From NCBI GenBank assembly GCA_002110485.1, contig MOWL01000046.1:558001-622000 (forward strand): 64,000 nucleotides of DNA. Reading direction: 5' to 3'. Shown one piece after another: positions 11,248 through 20,400 of this stretch (positions within the stretch are counted from its first letter, which is position 1; every line of letters starts with the position of its first letter). Made by a program: the position numbers and the translations under genes. Source of the DNA: Emergomyces orientalis (taxonomy: Eukaryota; Ascomycota; Eurotiomycetes; Onygenales; Ajellomycetaceae). A model generated the notes under the pieces. The model was not told the origin of the DNA and did not search any database. It saw only the letters and a list, made by a program, of their open reading frames with translations.

Positions 11248-11265
11248 TGCACCCGGGCTCATAAC
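11248..11265 (-). promoter_or_regulatory. Primer-binding site matching the initiator tRNA anticodon arm
   Basis: The plus strand next to the right LTR reads CCCGGGCTCATAAC. GGGCTCATAAC is the anticodon arm of eukaryotic initiator methionine tRNA (CAU anticodon), so the minus-strand element RNA could anneal to an internal part of that tRNA instead of its 3' end. Priming by a cleaved initiator tRNA is known for Drosophila copia. The match to the organism's own tRNA could not be checked here. Confidence 0.7.
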
Positions 11266-11687
11266 TATGAAACGGAGGATAAGACGGAGAGTGGAGCTAG
11301 CATAATATGCACATATATAGGGAGGAATTAATATATTGAGATATATGGTATTGTGGTCTGTGTGCTCTGAGCTCTGCTCTAGCTAAATATCTATGGGTTT
11401 TCCATGGCTATTTATACCCGTGAATCCATTTTAGGCTGCCCAACAACTATCCATCAATAATATGAGTGATTTACATGCTATATTGATCATATTGTGATAT
11501 TCTCAGCTGAATACCTCTGACTTTGTAGAAAAATCAATGTAATGGTGAATATATTAAAGATCAGTGAAGATGAGAGCATATTTGGTGGAGATTTCATCAG
11601 AGTTCGCTGTGTGGCAATTAGTGTGGCAATTGAACATGTGTGTATGTCTTAGCCAATGAATGTGTGGCGATAATCTCATGTTTCACA
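11266..11687 (-). repeat. Copia LTR, right copy (5' LTR of the element)
   Basis: 422 bp, same ends as the left LTR. Differences seen between the two are transitions, for example CGAAGATGAGAGTGT versus TGAAGATGAGAGCAT. On the minus strand this LTR would carry the element promoter. Confidence 0.92.
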
Positions 11688-11692
11688 ATTAG
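11688..11692. repeat. Target site duplication of copia element, right copy (ATTAG)
   Basis: Second copy of ATTAG, after which tandem unit C resumes with CAAGCAAGATGGTCGCGG, the sequence found at the same place in unit A and B. Confidence 0.9.
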
Positions 11693-11941
11693 CAAGCAAG
11701 ATGGTCGCGGTAGAATGCAAGTAACTTAAATAAGAAAACACTGTCTGTCACTAGCAGCAGTGATCAGTATCATCAATTCACTCATTTACAAGGAGGCAAA
11801 GAAACCATCAATAATATAAATAGAGAGAGAAAAGATATGATAAAAATTATCATTACTCTCAAATGCAAGCTCATTACTCTGTTTCAAAAGCTGAAGAAGA
11901 TGTGATCAGCAACAGATATTCATTTCAATGATGACAATGAT

Positions 11942-12280
11942 ATGTACAGGGCGGATGAGGAGGCGGGCGGATTTGACTTGACAGTATTAGTGAGCAAGGT
12001 GGTCGCGGTAGCAGACAACAATGATGACAAGGTAGAGCAAGTGGATGAACCCAGCGGTGGGCGTAGCCGCGCTGTTGGGGAGAAGGTGGTGATGAGCCAT
12101 AGCATGCCACACCTCAGACACCTGGGAGTACATGCGAGCTCCCATGTTCACTCCACTGGCAGACTCTTCTACTCTTGTAGGGGGGGGCAGCTGGCGGGAA
12201 TCACTTCTTGTTGTTTGCCTGTCTTGCTCCATACTTTGTTGAACAGAGCGGTTAGACAAGCAAGAGATGTGAAAGAATAG
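11942..12280 (+). CDS. 112-codon ORF in repeat unit C, function unknown
   Basis: Third copy, starting MYRADEEAGGFD and ending ARDVKE; same length as in units A and B. No recognised family. Replacement differences are as common as silent ones by eye, so a working protein is doubtful. Confidence 0.18.
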   Translation: MYRADEEAGGFDLTVLVSKVVAVADNNDDKVEQVDEPSGGRSRAVGEKVVMSHSMPHLRHLGVHASSHVHSTGRLFYSCRGGQLAGITSCCLPVLLHTLLNRAVRQARDVKE

Positions 12281-12668
12281 CTGACCAGATTAATTATCAG
12301 ACAGCTAGAAGCTTGACTTCTTACAACCCAGATCAATCATCAGGTGGTATATAATTGAGAGCAGAGCAGAGACTACTATAGCAGATCAATTATCATGTAT
12401 AGCAGAGGGATTAGAGATTAGGAATCAGAAGACAAGAGATAGAAAAGAAAGTCAATCAGATCAATCATCAGTACAGCTGAACTTCAGTGTCTGCAGCCCA
12501 GATCAATCACCAGCTCTGCAGACACTTGAAGATGAATTACTGACCAGACCAATCATCAGTACAGTGAGGGATTTTTGAATACTCACACACCTGGACCAAT
12601 CACCAGGCTGTAGGCAGTTGAAAGCAGAGTGGAAGCTACTATAGCAGATCAATCACCACATATAGTAG
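12279..12668. repeat. Stem-loop array, unit C
   Basis: Third copy of the loop array. The AGTGTCTGCAG/CTGCAGACACT stem is intact around the loop AGATCAATCACCAG, and the CTACTATA/TATAGTAG stem is intact around AGATCAATCACCACA near 12,637-12,668. The ACACCTGG/CCAGGCTGT stem has one changed pair. Confidence 0.7.
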
Positions 12669-12712
12669 GAGAATTTGTAGAGGACCTTGGGATTCAGCAA
12701 GACATGCTATCA

Positions 12713-12999
12713 AATTGCTACATGTGATAGAACATATACATCAAAATAGTAGTAAAAGAATGTCTGATTCTTCATCTTTCACTGCTAATCAGTGGAAGAA
12801 TATAAATAACTAAATACAGGCATCTTCTGCATGCGGAAGGAATGATAAATGATATAGTAGGTAGGCACATATGCTCTGCGGAAGGTAAGGGTAATGCTAT
12901 AGCTAGGTAGGTACGTACGAAGCTATAGCGATAAGATTATATAGGCGAATATATAATATAGCGAACGTACTAGGGAGCGTGGGTGTTGCCCATGATAGT
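12713..12999. repeat. Tandem repeat unit D, partial
   Basis: The 5' part of a fourth unit, with the CTTTCACTG hairpin (second arm with one change, CAGTGGAAG), the palindrome CTTCTGCATGCGGAAG and the TGGGTGTTGCCCA hairpin. Similarity to units A-C stops at CATGATAGT, where DNA belonging to the pogo-type element begins. The TA in CATGATAGT is a possible pogo insertion site. Confidence 0.8.
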
Positions 13000-13136
13000 G
13001 ATGCTGCCTGTTTTCATGATTGAGAGAAGAAAGTCTTACCCACATCTCTTCTCTATTCATTGACTTTTTGTATATAATTCAAGTCTTCTTCAACTCTCAA
13101 AGCACTCTCTTGAGCTATATATGTATGATCTCTTTC

Positions 13137-13919
13137 TCACTTTCTCTTTTGTTTCATATTTGCAGCTCTTAGTTCCTTGACTTCCTGCTCTAAAAGAGCC
13201 ATTCTATGCATGGTCATCTGGCAGCCTTTGACCAGTTGACTCAAGGCATGATTGGTTGGACTGAGTGGGCTCTGTGTACAGTGCTTAATATATTTCATAA
13301 CTTTCTCAGCCTGCCAGTCCAATTGGCGTACATTGTGTGGTGTGGCTGTGGCCCAGGAGGCCTGGGAGCTATGAGAAGTTTCAGAAGGGGTGAATGTACA
13401 CATCTGAGTATTAAGGTGTGAGAGAACCTGCTCAGAATTGTACAGAATTAACTTAACAGCTTTAAAGCTGCTCTTGATGTTGTTCTCATTCAGAGCCTGC
13501 ATATGAGCTGTAGAATATAGAGTCAAAAACTCCTTTTTATCAATATGATTGATTTCAAGCTGCATCTGATTCTTCATCTGTCATCTGTACGCAGTTTTCG
13601 GGGGGGAGAAACAGCCAACATTCAATGACTGAAGAAGATGAGATGAATGTGATGATATATATAGAGCAATGATCTGATTCTCAGAGTAGAATTGATTAAA
13701 TTCAGCTGAGACATGACTTTCATAATCATCTAGAATCAAGAGTCAGTATTTGCTCTTCATACAGAGTAGAGTGTTCTTGTTGAACATCTCTTTCAGTCAA
13801 TGCAAGCTCAGCTTGTCAGTTGTTCAGTTATTGTCACTAACTTTAATCACTCAATCACCCGGCAGCTCTTCTGTCTTGTATCAACAAGACTGATGCATCT
13901 TTCTCTTAAGAATGATCAT
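13137..13919 (-). pseudogene. Fot/pogo-type transposase, C-terminal half (split by LINE)
   Basis: The minus-strand frame continues the transposase part at 21,825-22,504; the LINE lies between. It reads MIILK, then a DDE-domain stretch with LLILDDYESHVS (family LILDGHGSHVS), SSHLLQSLNVGCFSP (family SSHLLQPLDVGCF) and AY, then the helical tail with INHIDKKEFL, ENNIKSSFKAV and QLVKGCQMTMHRM, ending LRAANMKQKRK. The last 146 codons are open. Six in-frame stops lie upstream, all TGA, at positions where relatives have Trp or Arg (for example D*VIKVSD for DWVIKVSD). Together with the other half it makes about 482 codons, normal for fungal pogo transposases. Confidence 0.88.
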
Positions 13920-13920
13920 T
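13906..13920. repeat. Target site duplication of the LINE, left copy
   Basis: TTAAGAATGATCATT recurs at 21,825-21,839. The two copies bracket the whole LINE insertion and split the pogo transposase codon for codon: one copy restores the transposase frame through MIIL. The first two T bases could belong to the LINE tail, so the duplication is 13-15 bp. Confidence 0.92.
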
Positions 13921-14566
13921 CAAAAACCACCTCAATCTGAACAATATAGTTCAATATGTGAATATATTGAAGATTCAAGATGGGCTTGGCCAGATCTATC
14001 TAGAAATGAACTTGAAACTGCTGTTTTTACAAGTTCTACAAAAACAGCTGCAGGACCTGATACTATAAATCATTTAATCATTCAAAAAGTCTTTCATTCT
14101 CTGAAAAATGAATTATTTGAATTATTCTCTCAACTAATGAAGAATGGGTATCACCCTGAATGCTGGAGACAAGCAACTGGTATAGTTCTTGCAAAACCAA
14201 ATAGAAAAGCTACTATGCCAAAGTCTTATAGAATTATATCACTTTTGAATTGCTTGGGAAAAACTCTTGAAAAAATAATAGCAACAAGATTATCATATCT
14301 AGGCTCAATCACTGATTTATTATATAATGATCAAATGGGTGGCAGAAAACAGAATTCTGCAATAAATACAGTTTTATCAATAATTCATGATATTCAAATG
14401 GCAAAAAATGAAGGCTTAGTTACAACAGCTGCTTTTATTGATATAAAAGGTGCTTTTGATCATGTTTCAAAGAATAAGCTAATAATTATTCTTCAAGAGA
14501 TGAAACTACCAAAAGCATTAATAAAGTGGGTTATATGTTTTATGTCAAAAAGATATATTCAACTAC
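13921..14566 (+). pseudogene. Detached ORF2 reverse transcriptase piece at the LINE 5' end
   Basis: 646 bp collinear with 18,795-19,440 of the same insertion; I find two differences (C/T in AAACTCTTGAA, A/G in GCAATAAATACAG). It encodes about 215 RT residues from SRNELETAVF to KRYIQL and stops where the next piece begins. It is cut on both sides: not a 5'-truncated LINE in its own right, because no 3' end or tail follows. Confidence 0.92.
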
Positions 14567-14594
14567 ATCAGAATCTGCTCATGAAGTTATTCAA
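14565..14594 (+). repeat. 30-bp ORF2 piece joined out of order
   Basis: Matches 18,183-18,212 with one difference (CAGAATCTG for CAGGATCTG). It comes from upstream of the previous piece in ORF2, yet is joined downstream of it. The dinucleotide AC at 14,565-14,566 fits both neighbours, a microhomology typical of template jumps or end joining. Confidence 0.85.
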
Positions 14595-15110
14595 AAAACG
14601 CTTTCCCCCGAACCAGCCCAATTCTTCGAATTAGAAGACGAAAAGACATCCATTTGAAAGCTCTTGTTTAAGAAAGCAATTTATTCACTTTTTATTAAAA
14701 TTGAGCGCGAGTTGGTGAAGCTATTGAGGAAAACGTGTTTGCAACCCCTAAGGGGAAAGAAAATCACACTTCATCACATAACATCATCAGTTTCGGCCCA
14801 ATTTACATAGAATTTTGATAGAAGCTAGAACAAACCAGATATTACAACTGTCTCAATTTTGAATTCATTCCGACCATCTCTTTCTGAACAATTCATTGTC
14901 AAAACCTGCGTGAAAACTCTGATTGATTTTCATGTTCCTTTGCACCAGTGCCAAGTCTTTTCCCTGTACCGCCCTACCTCGCCCGGCAGAAAAGTGACAA
15001 AAAAATACCTCAGCACAGATCACACGTGACCTACCCTTCAATCAGAAATTCCCCGGAACCTACCCTCTCTACAAAACGGAACGAGAAAAAGTGGAAATAT
15101 CAGTGTTTAA
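14595..15110. other. Non-LINE, host-like segment inside the LINE insertion
   Basis: GC content is visibly higher than in the LINE on either side, with CpG dinucleotides and a CACGTG box (15,025-15,030). On the minus strand an ATG at 14,653 opens MDVFSSSNSKNWAGSGESVF and runs into the junction, with promoter-like DNA upstream; this looks like the promoter, leader and first codons of a host gene. On the plus strand the same piece reads TLSPEPAQFFELEDEKTSI and a stop, which could instead be the end of a coding sequence. Either way it is probably captured cellular DNA or RNA. The right border is set only by the return to LINE-like composition. Confidence 0.55.
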
Positions 15111-15878
15111 AAAAATAGCTTGGTCCCTGCAAGTAATATATATACATACTTGTATATATATATATTATTATATAAGAAAATAGTACAGATTTAGTCTGTT
15201 GATTCTTCATTTGCATACTCATCTGTGTGACTTAATAAATTACATTTATTAAGAGCTATCTAGTAAAATATATGAGATTAATTTGAATAGAAAAGGAAAT
15301 CTATTCAGTATTAATTCATATTGATATTTCAGGAATACAATCTTGATTTGAGGTGGGGCCTATTTCAAGCAGAAATTTTGAGAAGCTTTTTAAATTGAAA
15401 AAGACAAAATTTGCAAGAGTTAGAGTGTTTTTCTTGATTTAGCTCTGAGTAAATAAATCAAGAAAATTCTACACAAATTCATATTTCTTTACTTCAGTGA
15501 CTGATTCAGTTTTTGAAAATAATCTCAATTTTGAGCTGCATACTTGATATGTGGGGAGAAGTTTAGAATATTGAATATTTCTGAATAGTTTTTATCAATT
15601 TCTCTGCAAAAAATTGATTTATTTTGTCAGTTTTTCTTTCAAAAACTGTCATTTCAATTGAATAATTTATTATTCATTGAAATCAATTCTTTTCTCTTCA
15701 TTTTGTAGCACAAGAAAGAAGTCTGTGAAGATTTAATTGATTTATCTTTAAAAATCAATATTAGTTTATTAGATTCTCTTGAAAAATCTAATCTAGATAC
15801 TATTTCTAGTAGAAAAAATAGCAAAAATCTGAGAATACTATTTAATTTGACTAATTATCTAATATACTCAAAGAAATC
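15111..15878 (+). promoter_or_regulatory. LINE 5' leader
   Basis: AT-rich DNA ahead of ORF1 with the same composition as the LINE coding region and no ORF of note. An internal promoter would be expected here, but I cannot point to one. The true 5' end of the family is unknown from one copy. Confidence 0.5.
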
Positions 15879-17441
15879 ATGAATAACTCACCTCAATCTG
15901 TGAACATGATGACTCCATGCAAAAATAGAAATAATTTCATAGAAACTGTTTCTGAAATTGAGATTTTGAAGAAAAGAAAAAAAGAAGAAATAGACAGACA
16001 CAAAGTAGATGAAGTGAAAAATCTACAAAAAATAGCTGATGAGCTATATAAACAGTGCATGTATGAAGAAAATGAAGAAATTCTTCTTATTCTGCATTCA
16101 CAAGCAAGACAACTGAATGAAATTATTAAGTTTAAACTTAATATTTCTTCAAATCTGAAGATAGTTTTGAAAAAAACTGAAAAATCTGTATCTCAAAAAA
16201 TCTCTTCTGAATCTCTTTCAAAAGAAAACACTGAAAATGAGACAAAAACCTACGCTCAAGCTCTCAATAGCTCACAAAATATTGAAAAAGAAAAACAGCT
16301 GAAAAAAGCAGAAAAAATTTTCTCATTAGTTGAGAAAAAAGAACAAAGAAAAGCTCAAAAAGAGATTAAATTTCTTGAATCAAAAAAACAGAGACTGATT
16401 TTAAAAGTTAGTGATAGAGCTATCTTTGAAAAATCTATTCTAAATGATTCTAAGTTCATTTTTGAACTTAGAAACAAAATCAATCAAAACTTTCATTTTG
16501 AAACTCAAAATGAAGAATTCAAGCCAGTTATCTCATCAATTGAAACCTCTTTTCTGGGAAATTCAATTGTAATTACTGCTATGCCAGATTTCAGCTCTGA
16601 ATATCTAATTCAAAATGAAAACTGCTGGAAAGAGATAGTTCAAAAAGCTCTCTCTATTGAAGTTTCATGTGAAAAAGATGAGAAATGGGGAAAATTTGTA
16701 TTACATGATATTCCAGTTGAAATCTTTGATCATGAAGAAGGCATGATAAATTTGAAAGAAGAAATTGAAATATATAATTCAATTTCTTTGAAAAAAACCC
16801 CAATTTGGCTCAATTCTTATGAGCAAAGACAAAGAAATCAAAATGCTTCAGTTTTAATTACTACAAATACAATAGAACAGTCAAAACGACAGTATATTGT
16901 AATTGCAGGATTGAAAATGAAAGTATTTGAATTCAAAGATTCAAGAGAGAATATTAAATCTCAAATTCAATGCTCAAACTGTCAGAAACATGGACACTTT
17001 GCAAATACTTGTAAAAGAAATTCTAAATGTCAGTTTTGTGCTTTAGATCACAAAACAAATGAACATTCTTGCAACACATGTAGAAAAATAGGTGAAATCT
17101 GCAATCACACTGAAATCAAATGCAGTAATTGCTATGAAAAGCACACATCTATTTCAAAAGATTGTATTTTCATTTTAAAGAAAAAGTCTTTCAATAAAGA
17201 TGTGAAATGGAGAAAAGAAACTCAAAATACAGAGAAAATAGATAAAACTACAAAAAGAAGAAATTCTCAAATGTCTATTTCTTCTGAGTCAAATTCTTTT
17301 TCAAAAAATAAACAGATCTTAAACCCTGTTACACCTATAAAAATGAGAAAAGATAAAGAAAATCTCATTTCTATGAAAGCAGTAGAAGTTCCAGCTCTGA
17401 ATACAGATAATAGATATAATCTATTACCTGATTCAGAATAA
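15879..17441 (+). CDS. LINE ORF1, gag-like nucleic-acid-binding protein
   Basis: 520 residues, intact. The N-terminal third is charged and coiled-coil-like (many Lys/Glu). The middle, about residues 170-350, holds a folded region that may be RRM-like. From about residue 366 come closely packed zinc knuckles, starting CSNCQKHGHFANTC, followed by CQFCALDHKTNEHSC and CNTC with CSNCYEKHTSISKDC. This layout is that of ORF1 proteins of I/Jockey/Tad LINEs, which bind element RNA to form the transposition particle. It lies 33 nt ahead of ORF2, so ORF2 is probably made by reinitiation. The codons are strongly A-rich, unlike host genes. Confidence 0.9.
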   Translation: MNNSPQSVNMMTPCKNRNNFIETVSEIEILKKRKKEEIDRHKVDEVKNLQKIADELYKQCMYEENEEILLILHSQARQLNEIIKFKLNISSNLKIVLKKTEKSVSQKISSESLSKENTENETKTYAQALNSSQNIEKEKQLKKAEKIFSLVEKKEQRKAQKEIKFLESKKQRLILKVSDRAIFEKSILNDSKFIFELRNKINQNFHFETQNEEFKPVISSIETSFLGNSIVITAMPDFSSEYLIQNENCWKEIVQKALSIEVSCEKDEKWGKFVLHDIPVEIFDHEEGMINLKEEIEIYNSISLKKTPIWLNSYEQRQRNQNASVLITTNTIEQSKRQYIVIAGLKMKVFEFKDSRENIKSQIQCSNCQKHGHFANTCKRNSKCQFCALDHKTNEHSCNTCRKIGEICNHTEIKCSNCYEKHTSISKDCIFILKKKSFNKDVKWRKETQNTEKIDKTTKRRNSQMSISSESNSFSKNKQILNPVTPIKMRKDKENLISMKAVEVPALNTDNRYNLLPDSE

Positions 17442-17474
17442 AAGAAACACAGCTTCAATTTATTCCTTTTGTAC

Positions 17475-20400
17475 ATGTTTACTACACAAAATAATAATAA
17501 AAAGAAGAAAAAAACTATCAAAAATGCTTCAAAAATAACTTTTATTCAAAACAATGTTGATAGAAATAAAGATGCTATCTATTCATGCTTACAGATAGGC
17601 TTTGAAGAGCAAACTGACTTCATTCTATTACAAGAGCCAAATTTTGATATAGAACAACAATTTATAATTTCTCATTCAAGCTATCACTGCTTTTTACCAG
17701 AGAAATCAGATGTAAAAGCAAGAGTTGTGATATATGCAAGAAAAAGATCAAGATTTCAATTCAATATAAAAAGTAATTATATATCTAATTCTGATATTCT
17801 AGTTGGAGATATTATAGATACAAGAAATCAATTTGACAGTATTCAATTGATAAATATTTATAATGAAAAATCACTGAAGGTAAATGATAATTCATGGACA
17901 GTTGACAGAGAACTGCTGAATTTAAGTCCAGAAAAAAATGCTATTATATGTGGTGATTTCAATGCACATCATATATGGTGGAATTCTGAATGTGATTATT
18001 CAATAAGATCAGAGAAAATAGTAGAGTGGGCTCTACAACATGAACTAGATATTATAAATGAAATTGATAGACAGACCTTCTTTAGAAACAACTTAATGAA
18101 GAAATCAATCATAGACTTAACCTTTCTATCAAAAAATTTGATTGAAAACAAGGTCTATAATTGGTTTATTAATTCAGAAGAAACATCAGGATCTGCTCAT
18201 GAAGTTATTCAATTTAATATTGAAATTGATGAAAAGGAAACATGTGAGAATCCTCTACTATCAAATCAATATAATTTTGAAAAAGCTGAATGGTCTGAAA
18301 TCAATAAGAGAATTGAAGATTTAAAATTTGAAAAAAAAGAAGAATTATCAAATTGGAATGAAAAGACAATAATAACAGATATAATACTAGAAAGTAGAAC
18401 TAATATAATAACTGAAATTATATTAGAAAGCATTAAAAACTTTATACCAAAGAAAAAGCTCTCAGAATTCTCAAAACCTTGGTGGTCAGAAGAAATAACA
18501 GAAAAAAGAAAAAATCTAGCAAAAATAAAAAAAGAATGGAAAGAGAATATCATATCTTATGAAGAATATAAAAGAATAAGAAATGAATATTTCACATTAA
18601 TTAAAAAAACTAAAACTAGCTGCTGGAATAAATTTCTTGTGAATGCACAGGGAAAAGAAATATTTAAAGCTTTTAAATATACAAAGTCTAAATCTGTTGC
18701 AAAGCTTCCATCTCTAAAATATAAAATAGAAAATGAGGAATATATTGCTCATTCTTTTGAACAAAAATGTCAGGCTTTTATGAAAATTCTATTTCAAAAA
18801 CCACCTCAATCTGAACAATATAGTTCAATATGTGAATATATTGAAGATTCAAGATGGGCTTGGCCAGATCTATCTAGAAATGAACTTGAAACTGCTGTTT
18901 TTACAAGTTCTACAAAAACAGCTGCAGGACCTGATACTATAAATCATTTAATCATTCAAAAAGTCTTTCATTCTCTGAAAAATGAATTATTTGAATTATT
19001 CTCTCAACTAATGAAGAATGGGTATCACCCTGAATGCTGGAGACAAGCAACTGGTATAGTTCTTGCAAAACCAAATAGAAAAGCTACTATGCCAAAGTCT
19101 TATAGAATTATATCACTTTTGAATTGCTTGGGAAAAATTCTTGAAAAAATAATAGCAACAAGATTATCATATCTAGGCTCAATCACTGATTTATTATATA
19201 ATGATCAAATGGGTGGCAGAAAACAGAATTCTGCAATAGATACAGTTTTATCAATAATTCATGATATTCAAATGGCAAAAAATGAAGGCTTAGTTACAAC
19301 AGCTGCTTTTATTGATATAAAAGGTGCTTTTGATCATGTTTCAAAGAATAAGCTAATAATTATTCTTCAAGAGATGAAACTACCAAAAGCATTAATAAAG
19401 TGGGTTATATGTTTTATGTCAAAAAGATATATTCAACTACTTTTTGACTCATTAAAGCAAGATATTACTGAAATTGAAATAGGAGTTCCTCAGGGGTCTC
19501 CAGTCTCACCAATTCTATTTGCTATATATACAAAAAATCTATTCAAAGATAGAGAAATGGAGATAGTGAGATCTCCTAGCTATGTTGATGATATAGGTCT
19601 GATTTTCAGCTCAAGAACAATAAAAGAAAATTGTGAAAATATTGAAAAAGCTGCGCAAGAGATATTTAATAGAGGAGATTTAAACCTAATTCAATTTGAT
19701 ATGGAAAAAACTGAATTAATTCACTTTTTTCCAAAAAGATATGAAAAGGAAATAAGTTTAAATCTATTAAATCAAGAAATAAAGCCTAAATCAGTTGTAA
19801 GATGGCTAGGAATCTGGCTGGATTCAAAACTCAATTTTAAATCTCATATTCAAAAAAGAATGGCTCAAGCTGAAAGAGTTTTAAATAGTATAATACAACT
19901 TTCTAATACTGAAAGGGGTTTATCATTTCAAGCTATGAGACAGCTATACATTGCATGTATAGCATCTATTTCTGATTATGGTGTTCAGATATGGTGGAAG
20001 AACCAGAAACACTTCATAGATAAGTTTCAAAAATTGCAGAATACAGCTTTAAGAAGAATTCTGGGAGCTTTCAAAACCTCTCCATGTAGAGCTATGGAAA
20101 TAGAAGCTTCTATATCACCTCCTGAAATAAGATTTGAGAAGATATGCAAGAATTATGCACTGAGAATCATGAAAATGCCAGATATTCATTCAATTAGAAA
20201 AAGAATATCTACATCTTATCCTCCAATTCAATCTGGAAATGACTTAGATTGGAATAGATATCTAGATTGGAATGAAAGTCAAGAAAATCAAGAAAATGAG
20301 AGAAATAGAAAAAAAATCCCTTCTCAACTATATAGAGTATGCTCAATGATTAAAAATGAGTTCTCCTCATTAAATATTGAAAAGATTGAACACAAAAAGC

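Larger units (their letters stand above)
5969..11687 (-). mobile_element. Ty1/copia LTR retrotransposon, minus strand, 5.7 kb
   Basis: Complete structure: two LTRs of 422 bp, 5-bp target duplication, primer-binding site next to the right LTR, purine tract next to the left LTR, and one long gag-pol frame on the minus strand. Domain order is gag, zinc knuckle, protease, integrase, reverse transcriptase, RNase H. Integrase ahead of RT defines the copia superfamily. The LTRs are close but differ by several transitions (for example near 6149-6150 versus 11,446 onward), so the insertion is not brand new. It is dead: seven in-frame TGA codons and changed catalytic aspartates. Confidence 0.95.
5563..12712. 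repeat. Tandem repeat unit C, interrupted by the copia element
   Basis: The unit runs 5563-5968, is interrupted by the LTR retrotransposon at 5969-11687, and resumes after the target duplication up to 12,712. Removing the insertion (5,719 bp plus 5-bp duplication) leaves about 1,426 bp, matching units A and B. The resumed part holds the third copy of the 112-codon ORF and the third stem-loop array. This dates the tandem duplication as older than the copia insertion. Confidence 0.85.

Noticed and set aside
13912..14634. Independent 240-codon reverse transcriptase gene
   Set aside because: It is a piece of the neighbouring ORF2 (two differences in 646 bp) inside the same target duplication, without endonuclease, RT C-terminus or 3' end.
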